Assembly: GCA_903813345.2 (NCBI GenBank)
Contig: CAIIXF020000010.1
Location: 27,180,425 to 27,244,424, forward strand
Direction: 5' to 3'
Length of the DNA: 64,000 nucleotides
From: Owenia fusiformis
Lineage: Eukaryota > Annelida > Polychaeta > Sabellida > Oweniidae
Positions 1 through 11,400 of this stretch are shown piece by piece (the first letter of the stretch is position 1; each line of letters opens with the position of its first letter). A program made the translations under genes and the position numbers. A model generated the notes under the pieces. It made no database searches and was not told the origin of the DNA. It saw only the letters and a list, made by a program, of their open reading frames with translations.

Positions 1-440
1 CGGAAAGACATTATATTTCATTCTTAAGAATTTGTAGAAAGGAGCAAAAACAATTGCACTAAAAAAACAAAAAAATGTTAACAAAAACAGTTATATAACA
101 TATTTCTAAATACTTTTCGCATTAAATTCTTGTCAATCAGTCAACATTACATAAAATATCCTGTTTTTTACAGAATGGTTTCAATGATTGGTTTAAGAGA
201 AAAATATTGTTGAATTCAGTTCTCCATATCGATACCACTCCTTTGGTTTTGAAGTATGGTCCATCTTTCTTTGCCATAATCTACAAATAAGGAACTGATT
301 TCTGGATTGCTTTCTCATAAATTATCCTTGCAGAGGCTACGTCCATTCAATAAAGTAATTCAATGCATGCATGGTTTGAGGGTTAACAACTTTCCCATCG
401 ACTGTTGGTATTTCTAAAGCACGGATAGTGACCTATGGTA
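1..440 (-). pseudogene. Coding-like fossil, family not recognised
   Basis: Read on the minus strand, about 170-435 gives protein-like stretches (TIRALEIPTVDGKVVNPQ, then ASARIIYEKAIQK, then MAKKDGPYFKTKGVVSIW) that sit in different frames and are separated by stops. This looks like a decayed coding sequence, either a pseudogene or an old transposon protein. I do not recognise the family. It does not resemble the missing end of the neighbouring chitinase. Confidence is low because short open stretches also arise by chance in AT-rich DNA. Confidence 0.25.
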
Positions 441-929
441 TATTTTGATATTTCACACTCTGTACTTTTACCTAAGGAGGTAGCTAATTCGAAATTCAGC
501 AATAACATTCAGGTTAGTAAGCTCTCCTATTTTAGATCACGTCACGCCTCTGCATAGATGATGATATTACTTAATACTATGAGCGAGATGCGTAATGATT
601 ACCTAATGATTTCAATCTCTTAAGATGTCTTTGGTACATTAATCCCCTATGATGAAAATATTATAAAACACGTATTCTGATTAACATCGACACGATCAAT
701 TATCCAAAATGAAATATGTCAGGCAAATTAATCTTCAACGTTACCAGTAATTCACGGCACGTGGAACACATCCTTTCTCATTTTCAAACTGATCAGTCTG
801 AGTCTAAGATTATGTAAAGGCATGTTTCTTTTATTAAAACGTTGATACTTGTCAATCGCAACACGCTCCTTATCATCACATTTACAAGTCATGTATGACA
901 GGTAGGATTTATGATTGATAGGGGGTGAA

Positions 930-1045
930 GATGGGGGCTGTTTGGTCGTTTACTTCCAAGGGCAAATAGTGTAATGTGACCTTCGAGCGGAGGGTCCTGG
1001 GTTCGATTCCCGCACTGGGCATTGAATTTGGCACACTCCCTTTCA
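930..1045 (+). repeat. tRNA-derived SINE head (possible)
   Basis: GGGTTCGATTCCCGCACTGG at about 1000-1019 is a good match to the tRNA T-arm and RNA polymerase III B box. The upstream sequence does not fold into a clear acceptor, D and anticodon cloverleaf. A SINE head or tRNA fossil is therefore more likely than a working tRNA gene. No A-rich tail or target duplication could be fixed. Confidence 0.4.
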
Positions 1046-1099
1046 AGTCTGGTATCTGGTTTCTTACACCCCCCGACGGACGTGCCCAAGGGTCGTTAC

Positions 1100-2880
1100 A
1101 GTTAGAATCAAATAATATACTTCAAATATTTCAGCACCACATGAAATCAGTGAGAAATTGCCATGTTACGAGCACAGCATATTATGGAAAGGTGTAGTTT
1201 TGTAACGAACCAACATAACGTTATGAAGTCTAATACATAAAACTCCCCATGTATATTCTAATGAGAGAGCATTCCTATCACGAGTAGGATTATTTTTTAC
1301 ATAACATAGGACGCATGTAAAGTTTAGATGTCCTTGGGCATGCAGAACATTAAGATGATATGTGATTTTTGTTCATAACAAGTTATTAGTGTCAAAGTCT
1401 ACAGCCAAAACCAAGATATATGGTACCAAGTGTGATATACCATTGGAAAGATCGTCCAAAGTTGAGGGCCGGGGATAGTCTTTTTAGTACAAGTGGAATG
1501 CGAAAAAAGGTTAAGTTTTTAAGCGTATTACTGAGATAATATCCTTCTCATTTCAACGTAATAAAAGTTGCTGGAGGAGGTATCACTATTTAAAAAAAAT
1601 AATCAAGAAAATAAAGGTAAATTTCATCCAAAATACTTGAGAGTAAGTGAATTAATGTAACTTTGGAGGATTTTTCACGCTAGGTACCATCTATTAAGGT
1701 TTTAGTTGTAGCATTATTTGACACCCTGTATATGGCGTTTGTTTCTAATGTAAACAGGAAACGATTTGTTGACATGTCTGAATAATATAAAATCCTTAAT
1801 CTTCAAACCCTGTTTTGAAGCAGAAGTACCATTGCTTATATTTGATATAAGATCTTATATTTTCGTAAAGGCCCTAACTATTAGTTGTATTAAAATATCG
1901 CTCCAAGCATAGAACATGTTTTTTCATCAAATAAGTAATTTGTCATCGTGGTAAGCCACGCCCTCTCCATCTCTATCCTTCTGCGATGCAACAGAGAGAT
2001 ATGCTATGAGTATCAAAATGGTAATTTTTATGATGGCCAAAGCAATCTTTAAAATGACACATTTTATAATTATATTGAAATAACAAGAAATCTGTCATGG
2101 CTCTGGATTGCTATGGGATGTCAGGGTGTGCTGATTACATCGAGAACCTAATATCAATAGCTTTGAGAAACGTCCTGTGCTTTCATCTTGGATTACTAAG
2201 CTGTTTTATATGTCTCTGTACTAAGGTCTGACGTTTTCAGATTGAAGGTTGTAAATCAAACTGTAAGCGAGTATGCTGCGCTTTCTTGAACAGAAAGTGC
2301 ATCTCAATTGATGCTCAGAATTAATTGTTTTTATACCTGAAAGTTATAAGCATTCTGCTAGAATTTAGAAAAGCGGCACGGTTTGTAATTGCATTGTTCT
2401 AACTATACTAATAAGAAATATTTTACTAGTTTCAGATTAACTACCTGACAATTTCATAATTTTACAGGGTAACCCAAAACCAAGACTGCAAAAACTGAAA
2501 TAAATTACGCGTGGCAATCACTTTCATGAGACTAACATAAAACATTTCTGAACCGTGCGTAATTTTACGGCAAGATGCTACCTGCGGTCTGTCGATTCAG
2601 ACATTATGTCTTTCCTATCTAAAATCTTGAAGGATGTACATATCACTATTCATGTCTGAAGTACCTCCTCTGACTGTAAAACTGAATGTCAAGACTGCGC
2701 TCTTGACATTCGGCGACTGGCACTCAAGAGCTCGGTGACTCCCGACATAATATTACATAATTCTTATTAAGTGCTCTTTCTCGCATGTACGAGAGAAGCA
2801 AAAGTATCCAAATTGAAGAAAATGACGTTCACCTTTTCAGAGCTATTGTCAGTTGTATTAAGTCACTTTTAATTTAAACT
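1100..2880. other. Non-coding stretch, nothing recognised
   Basis: AT-rich sequence without any exon-like segment, clear repeat or RNA gene that I can support. It probably belongs to the 3' part or flank of the minus-strand chitinase gene. Confidence 0.4.
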
Positions 2881-2950
2881 TCTTGTGATCACATGTACAG
2901 TCTTTTTTAAATAACATTAACATCAATCATACAAAATAAACATACAAGTC

Positions 2951-3361
2951 TTACAAATCTAATATCTTTTGTTTGTTAAACTCGCTTTTAATATTACCTA
3001 AATAGTTCTGGCAGTTGAAAATTTGGATTGTTTTTCTGGCTATTAGAACATCTTTATAATTAGAACATGTTTGAAGACCTAAAATTTGTTCATCTGTCAA
3101 ACTGAAATTATTCCAAATATATTTAACTTTATTACATTTAATAACATGATGTACAATAATGTCATTTACTCCACAATGGTCACATAAAGGAGAATTTTTA
3201 ATTTTGAACTTGAACAGGACCGAATTACAACGATAGATATTGTGAAGTGTACAATCATGTACAATCATGAGTATGTGCTCTTTCAGTGCTACGTCAACAC
3301 TACGGTTAAATACTATTGAAGTTACTCGATTCAAACTTGAAGAGAATACTAATAAAAACAA
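2951..3361 (-). mobile_element. LINE fragment, reverse-transcriptase C-terminal zinc-binding tail
   Basis: A 136-residue open stretch on the minus strand carries CDHCG, then H-H and KCNKVKYIW, in the order seen in the C-terminal zf-RVT region of LINE ORF2 proteins (C-x2-C, then H and C, then a following W). No reverse-transcriptase core is present. It is a 5'-truncated LINE remnant. The flanking A tail and target duplication could not be placed. Confidence 0.55.
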
Positions 3362-3364
3362 CCA

Positions 3365-4510
3365 CGAACATTGTGATATAAATATTGTTCCAAAATTAGA
3401 AATATGTTGAGGTATTCCAAAAAATATTTGGACTCATCTAAGAGTGCAAATCATAATATACTGTACGTTTTGCTCACACATACGAGTACAATTGTATTAA
3501 TGTTGTAACACATGGAACTGTAATCTTCAAAATAACGCCCACATATATCAGCTTTATTGTAAATTGATGCTTTCAACAGTTATTCCCATCAACAATCAAG
3601 TAGCTGAGACAAAGGTTTTATCCCAGCAGATAGACAGATGTTGAACGTTAAAGCGTTGACCAATGCAATTAAAGTATCTTTTAATTGATATAACATATAT
3701 TACAGGCAGTACATAATGTTTTTAATCCAGAACATGAAGTGACTTGCCCTACCCATTGCATTCTTTCGACGTCGACTTCTTAAAAGAGAGCTTTGTCTTC
3801 GTAGTTTGTTATGAGACTCTGCGCTCAGGGTAGTATTGTACGCTTATTTAAAAATTCGATAGTAAAATGACGTGGCTATATACCTTTACACTTTTTCAAA
3901 ATACTTGGTCGCTTGTTTTTGCAAACAAATATACTAAGAGTGCAAACACAACATGTACAATAGATACATCACGTCTTTGCCTAATATTCCTATGGGTTCA
4001 TCAATCTTATTGATGATGCCAATCAAGCGTGGTACGGTCATGTAAACTATAATATATAGTTTTGTAATTTGAAACTGGATGGGGTCTATGACCATTTTCA
4101 TTTTTCAATGATATATAAGCCTACAAATAGGAACCATTCTTAATGGTACATATACATTCATATTGTCTCTAATGATGTTTAGAGATCTGCCCAATTATTA
4201 TAAACTAAACTAACTAAACTGTTATAATGCCTTACATATAGGATCCAGTCAACAAGGTACTTATGTGACAAACACCAAAGTCATAGTTGCAATCTTTCCA
4301 AAATATAAAACACTCTACCCCGTGCCCTTGACTTGTGTACTATTTCCTACTCTTTCCAATGAAACTAGTACTATTATACTACTACTATTAATAGGACAAG
4401 AGCTAGAGATCATCTCTAAATTGGACCTACTGATTCGAACATATCATGGAAACATTCTAACTAGAAAACAGCAACTCCACGGAGTAGCAATTCCCACCGA
4501 ACAAAAAATG
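3365..4510. other. Non-coding stretch
   Basis: No exon, RNA gene or mobile element recognised. Open frames here are short and do not resemble known proteins. Confidence 0.35.
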
Positions 4511-4514
4511 TTTT

Positions 4515-5262
4515 GATCAATAGCGGCCACTTTGAAAAAAGAACTCATTTGTCCCTAGGCATCAGAATATAAAATTTGAACTTCATTCTGTCAATTTGTA
4601 CTTTGGTTTCCAAAGATTACATTAAATTTTTAACAACAAATGGAGGCCATTTTGATGAATAGCTGTCATCTTTAAAATTCCTTCTCAAGCAGAGCTCCTT
4701 TGTCCCTAGATCAGCAAATAAAATTTGATCCAAATCCGTCCATTGGTATTTGAGTTATCAAATATTACATTATTAATGGTGGCCATTTTGAAATTCAGTG
4801 GCGACCTTGAAAATGTCTTCTTACGCAGAGTAACTTTGTCTCTTGGCACAAGCACATAAGATTTGAACCAAATCCGTCAACAGGTATTTGAGTTAGCAAA
4901 GATTACTGCGTACTTTTACGAAAAATGGCGGCCATTTTGAAATTTAGCTGTGTCATCTTGAAAATTCCTTCTTGAGCAGAGCTCCTGTGTCCCTAGCCAC
5001 CTGTCGATCACTTGTATTGTCTGACTGGAGTTATCAAAGATCGAGTTTTTAAAGAAAAATGGCAGCCATTTTGAAATTCAGCGGGCTTCTTGGAAACCTC
5101 ATCTTGAGCATAGTTCCTTTGTCACTAGGAATCAGCATATAACATTGAACCAAATCTTTTCAACTAGGATTTGAATGCGAATTACATTTTTATGATAACA
5201 ATAAAAAAAATGGTGGCCGTTTTGATTTTAACGGCCGTGAATTTCCTTCTCGAGCAGCAGTT
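4515..5262. repeat. Diverged tandem repeat, about 150 bp unit, 5 copies
   Basis: A block of about 150 bp recurs five times. Landmarks in each unit are AATGGCGGCCATTTTGAAAT, then CTTGAAAATTCCTTCT, then AGCAGAGCTCCTTTGTCCCTA, then a TTTGAACCAAATCCGTC segment and an ATTTGAGTTATCAAAGATTA segment. Copies differ by many substitutions and small indels, so the array is old. The GGCGGCCATTTTG motif is itself a partial palindrome. No function is evident. Confidence 0.7.
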
Positions 5263-5428
5263 TCTAAGGCATAAGCCGGACGGTTTCTCTATATCCCTGT
5301 CGAACTTCGTTCGATGGTATAAATATAGACACATATGCTAGCTGTCAAAAGTATTCTATTGGATCCGATGAAAGCTCTGCTATTTCTAAAATGGTACTTT
5401 TAAACATTTAAAGGTGAGTGTAACATAC

Positions 5429-8400
5429 CTTTTTCGTGATACTGAGCAGGTCTTCATAGCCAAACCACTGGTCACCTTTAAATGCATAGGGAACTAACTG
5501 ATCGCGCTGCCACCTATTTGTCCAACCATTATTTTTCACATTCAAACACATCTGGAATTGGACAGGATATATCAACATCTACATGTATATCTCTGTTTTA
5601 GCCTAATAGGATAACATGGGTAGATTTACAGTAGATGTATGCTAGTTATAATAGTTCAAATGTTGTACAGCGACGCAAACGATATGCTGGTCATTCTATT
5701 CATCAAAGGGTATTAGCTTTTTAGTGATATATCCACTGATTAAAAGGAGCTATCCGTGTGACATCACTTAATTAGTCTTACCTCATAGTACGACAGGAAC
5801 CCAGATGATGCTGTGTATTCACCAGAATCTCCTGCTCCAATTGCAGCATCACCGGGTCTGTTATTTTTGGGGTCCGCAAGTTTGAATCCAAGGGCATAAG
5901 CTGGGATGCCAAGAATAAGCTTCTCTCTTGGTGCGCCAAGCTCCAAGTATTTATTCACTACCCAATCCTAATAAATTGTGAAACTGTGTCACTTTGCTAT
6001 GCAATCATGAACAAGGACAAACGTTTAATACAAGGTGTGTAACATTGCAGAGGATACATGTAGAAATAATGAGTAATAGTGTTTATGTTCAAATATATTC
6101 GGGCATGTCATGCTTCTTAAGAGTTTTGCAGATAAAGTTATTTGGTATTAAGAGAAAGGTATACATGACATACAACACCGTGTACAATTGAAAATTAAAC
6201 TTACCAAATTCAGAAGACTTTTTTTGTCCCGCTCATCAGACCTAGGGTAGAGGGCACTGTGCATTCCTATCCAGTCATTCCAGCTGCCGTGAAAGTTGTA
6301 CGTCATCACATTCATGTAGTCCAAGTAACTGGAATATATTCACTCAAAAGTAGAATATTTTACTCTTCAATGAAACTGGATCCTGGCCGGGGCATTCTCC
6401 TAAGTAGGTATCCATAATCCGTATCTCCTTCTTCCCCCTGCTATAACCAATTTGAAAGCGCCCGATTAAACTGAAACACGTGATCTAATTATGCGCAATG
6501 ACTTACACATGATTTCTGTCGCAGTGTTGCGACAGCCAATCAGATTGCGAGTTCTTAATCGTGGAAATGCTAACTGCTTATTGCAGGGGGTAAAAAGAAA
6601 GAATATATTCTGGATTTTGAAGCCCTGTGATCGGAGGATGGGCCGGGGAACCCACTTCAAACGTCGGAAGGGAAATGATACTCTACTCAGTATATGTGTT
6701 TGTATTGAATTTTGTATCCGTTATGCCCTCATGCATTGTTAGTACATGCAATTATGCCTTTAAATTTCCAATGAAGAATGATACAGGATTCCTTATTACT
6801 TGAGCAAATATCGTAATACATTATGTAACGGCCACCATATTTCCATTTTTGTAAATAATTAGATTTAGAGTTATTGCCCCGACAGACGGACGTGCGAACG
6901 GACAGACGGACGTACCGACGGACGAACGGTCCGTTCGATGGGATACTTATTACCTTATAGGTTTGGGTAATTTGTATAAATAGGATCGTTTGCGATAACA
7001 TATTCAACCACATACATCACGTTCTACTCATGAAATAACAAGTGATTTTATATCAAGCAAATAAGTCAATCGATGTTATCCCTGAAACCATCCACCACAA
7101 ATTCTACAACATCAGAAGAATATCTCTCAATGATTTTATATTAGCGCTATTAGCTGCTTATTATTTGTACTTACGGTGATATCTCGGGAACTTCATATCC
7201 TGCCTCTATTGACTCTGAGCCAGCTGCAAGACAGGACGACAAGAGAAGACGATTCTCTCCCATTTTTTGGGCCTCCCCATCAAAACTTAAACGGAGTTCC
7301 TGAAAATTTCAATTGCGTTTTTACAAAATCACAATCAAATCCTCTGAAAACAAGAGACTCCAGATCTAGTTTGACAGAAGATAAAAGATCCGGCTGGAGC
7401 ACTCTGATCAGGGGATAGCATGAACTGATAATAAAAAGGTTCGTGATACTCTGAAACTCTGAGTCTAGCAGTTTTCTAATTGACTTAGAGATGCGAAGTG
7501 AAGATGTTTACAGATGCTGGTTACGCGATTGATTATCCCTATGTATCAAATTCGTAGTCGTTTGAATGAAACCTTACCCGCACAAGATCTGTAAACCTAT
7601 ATTTGTCCTCCTTTGGACTCCCTCTATATTCTGCCCCGGGAAACTCCCAATCAAGGTCAAGGCCATCAAAGTTATGTTTACGTAAAAACGTCAGGGCATG
7701 TTCGATAAATTTGAACCTAAAATACAACAATATAGAGTGCACGATGGAGACGGCCACCTCAATCCAACATAGTCGGACATATTAGAGCTGGTAAGTCTAT
7801 CAAAATATAATAAGGAATTGCAACACAAATCTATATTCGAATCATATGTAGTAGGAAAAGTATGGGAATCAAATGACAATGCTAAATACGTCTCGTTGAA
7901 TTAGTATTTATATAGGGCAAATCATTGTGTTTTTCCCACTTCCTGCGCACGTGTGGGTGTCATTTTTTATAGTTATAAAATAAGTAATTGGAAATGTAAA
8001 CAAGGTATACTAGCGAGATAAATAGTGACATAAAAAAGGGTGAAAGCGCCGAAAACGGAACAAATCGTGGAACTTTCCATATATGACCAGACAACCTTCC
8101 TGGGTGTAAAAAGCAACTGTGCCGAAAATTTCCTCCATTTTTTATCTACTTTTCGCAATTTTTACCCCTACCCCTAAAATTTATAGGGGTAGGCTTAATG
8201 ACCATCCATAACATTTTAGGATTATCATTAAATAGTATCATAATTTCAATGTTGGGACCTTTTACCATGATACACATGATAATGAGTGAGATTGCAGTCA
8301 ATTTTTAGCAAAATGAATATTTACTTATCTTTAATTAATTCCTTTTATCTCTTTTCCATAGTGGCTCTACATAATGAACAACGTAATTTTAATTGAAAAT

Positions 8401-11400
8401 AAAGTTTGACAAACTATGTGACATCTGATGAGTGACTTGAATGCAAATACAGAATAATCTAGGAAAAGGTGTATCTTTCTGAAACAACTACCAAAATCAC
8501 TTCTTGTTTTTGACAAGGTCATGCTTGAGTGACAATGAGCATCAACGTTTATGATAGGATCTAGATCAGTTTTTGTAAGTATGATTTTGACCTATATGAT
8601 TAATAAAAATAATCAAGAAGTTATTCTGCTTATTTTGATTAAAGAGGCTCTATGCAATAGGATAGCAAAATCAAGACCCCTCTGGACTTTTTGCATATTG
8701 AGTTTCACCACATATATACCCATCTACTTACCAAAGAAGAAGTCCCAAATCCCCCTCTTTCAGTGTTAATTTCGTGATTGTGCTGGCCGATCTAATTATT
8801 TTCGAAGAAATTAATTCAATCTGAAGTGTGAATATACCGGGAAAGTCATCCTGTTGTCTGATTGGTCGTTGAATTTGTTCATCATAAACCTGATTGGCTG
8901 CCTGGTTCAAGGCACTTGTGGGCGCTTGTGTGACTCAATGGGAATTCCTCTCGCTAGCTGAGGAATCGATTGTGTTTAATTCTGGAGTTTGGTTGTTCTG
9001 TTGATTATTTCCGATATTTCGGCAATGATATACCCAAAAGTTATTCTCAAGATATATCTATGGTATGTGGGATATTATATGAGCAATAACAATAGGACAT
9101 CATTGATTGTCTGGGGGAGAAACCTATGGCATAATGCATCTTTAACTGTTATGTTTTAAAATATGATATTGTTGGTCTAATGAGGGCAGTTTTGAATTAA
9201 GAATGAGTGTTATGTGTATTGGGAGGGGGTCTTGTTACTTGGGTTGATTTCAGGTAGATTACCAATCAATACAATTTTGCCTCTTGATTTTGAATCTTTG
9301 ATAGATACACAGCAGAGTGAAGAAACAGGGTCGCCTTTATTCAAATTCTGGTACATGGTACTCCAATTACAAGTTCTGGGTCTAACAAATGTTAGAGCTG
9401 TGAGACTTGGGGACTTCAAGCTCTACAAAGAAACTATCATGGAAATCATGCCATGGTTTGTCTCCCTGGATCATACCAATTATGCCCGCTGGGTACCTGT
9501 CCATGTAAGTGATATGGTTCAGCTCAAAGAAATCCATCCTGAAGTTCACAATGGTTTCATGAAGGGGCATTTCACTGTCAGCAAGTCAAGAAAAAGCTTC
9601 TCCTCCATGTCAATAGACCAAGCCCATGAGCAAAATAATAGTGTGATCAAAAGTGAGGGTGGAGCTGTGGGGTTGTTCGACAATCCAAGCGCATTACAAA
9701 AGTGGATGGTCGATGGTCCAGAGATCGCAAGAATGTTAACTGAGTTTGAGGATGAGATGAAGAATAATGATGGTCCTTGCAAACCATAAGCACAGTGTTA
9801 GTTATCAAACCAGTTTCAACAAATATGTCAATTCCATTACTTAGGTTATCAATGATTTAGGAAATCCCTTTATTGCAACATCAAAGGAACTTTGGACACT
9901 TGATACTAGAGATGTAATGTCAAGCAGTGCAGTTGACACATTGAACACAATTGAGAAAAGGGGGAAAAGTCAATGTGAAGTATATGTAAAGGAGAGAATT
10001 ATTGAAAGATCAAAAGCCATCACCAGACCCTATCAAGAGAAACAATTTCAAGATCTTCAAACAAATCTAAGTCAAGTTCAAAGCTAGCAAGCTATTTTCA
10101 CAACTATACATAGCGTGCCAGAATAGAGACGGCAACTTAGAAGAACTTTTCCGACATGAGAACCAGACATTCCCTCCATCCCTTTCACAAGATGGCACAA
10201 TCAAGACTGGACTCAAAGCAAATATCTTAAAACCACTGGAAGACCTTGTTCCAAATAGAGACATCAATACACCAGATGTTGAAGCCCTGTTTCTTGATGG
10301 TGCCGTAATAGTCCACCTGCTGAAAACTCAAGAAGCAAGAACCTTCCTACAATACTCAAAAAATGACATATTCAATAAGTATGTTGCAGATCAACTTAAT
10401 AGAATACAAAGACTTGATATTGTATGGGATCAATATATACCAAATAGTGTCAAATCTTCAACAAGAAAAAAGCATGGATCTGGAAAGCGTCAAATAGTTT
10501 ATCCAGAAAACAAATTGCCAGGGAATTGGCCAGAATTTCTACGCTCAGATGACAAGAAAAGTGATCTCTTTACCTTCCTTGCATCAAATGTCTCAGCCAT
10601 TCCAGTACCAGAGAATAAAATCCTGATTACAACAATTGGGAATTCTGCAGAGGCATATCCTAAGCAGCATGTTTCTGAGATTTCACCATCATCCCATGAA
10701 GAGGCAGATTCCCAAATCTTTCTGCACATATATGATGCAATGAAAAAAGGCTTCACAAAAATGACGATTAGAACAGTTGATTCAGACATTGTTGTTCTGG
10801 CAGTTAGCACAACTTAACATTCAAATCTGGCTCTTCTTTGGCAAGGGAAAGTCCTATAGATACCTTCCAGCCCACGAAATTGCCCATGAAATGACTCCTC
10901 AGAAAGCCATGTGTTTCCCAATATTCCATGCTATGACTGGGTGTGACACCACATCAGGCTTTAATGGAAAGTCTAAGACATCAGCTTGGAACCAATGGAG
11001 TACCTACCCTGAATTGACTACAGTATTAACAGAAATCTCAATACGACCCAATACCCTGCTTGATGCCTATTTTAGAGCAGTTCATTATTCTGGTCTCCAA
11101 CTTAAAACAAGCAATGAAACATCAATCAATGCTGCGAGGAAGGAGATGTTCACAAAGAGGACTTCAATAATATCACATATTCGTCCAACATCAGATGCCT
11201 TTTAACAGCATATGAAGAGAGTCATATACCAAGCTGTATTTATTTGGGGGCAACCACTTACAGCAAATCCTCAAGTTCCTTCCCCAGCTGAGTGGGGCTG
11301 GATATTTGAAGACACCAAATGGATACAAAGGTGGACAACCTTACACCAAGCATCAGACGCTTGCCAGGCTCTCATAAATGTGGCTGCAAAAAGCAATGCA

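Noticed and set aside
930-1045. Functional tRNA gene
   Set aside because: Only the B-box/T-arm part is convincing; no complete cloverleaf could be drawn.
1-5428. Final chitinase exon(s)
   Set aside because: I looked for a GAM(V/I)WA(I/L)DLDDF-type end on the minus strand and did not find one, so none is reported.
10500-10817. A separate functional 100-residue gene
   Set aside because: It is the HEEAD part of the larger broken family copy at 9214-11468.
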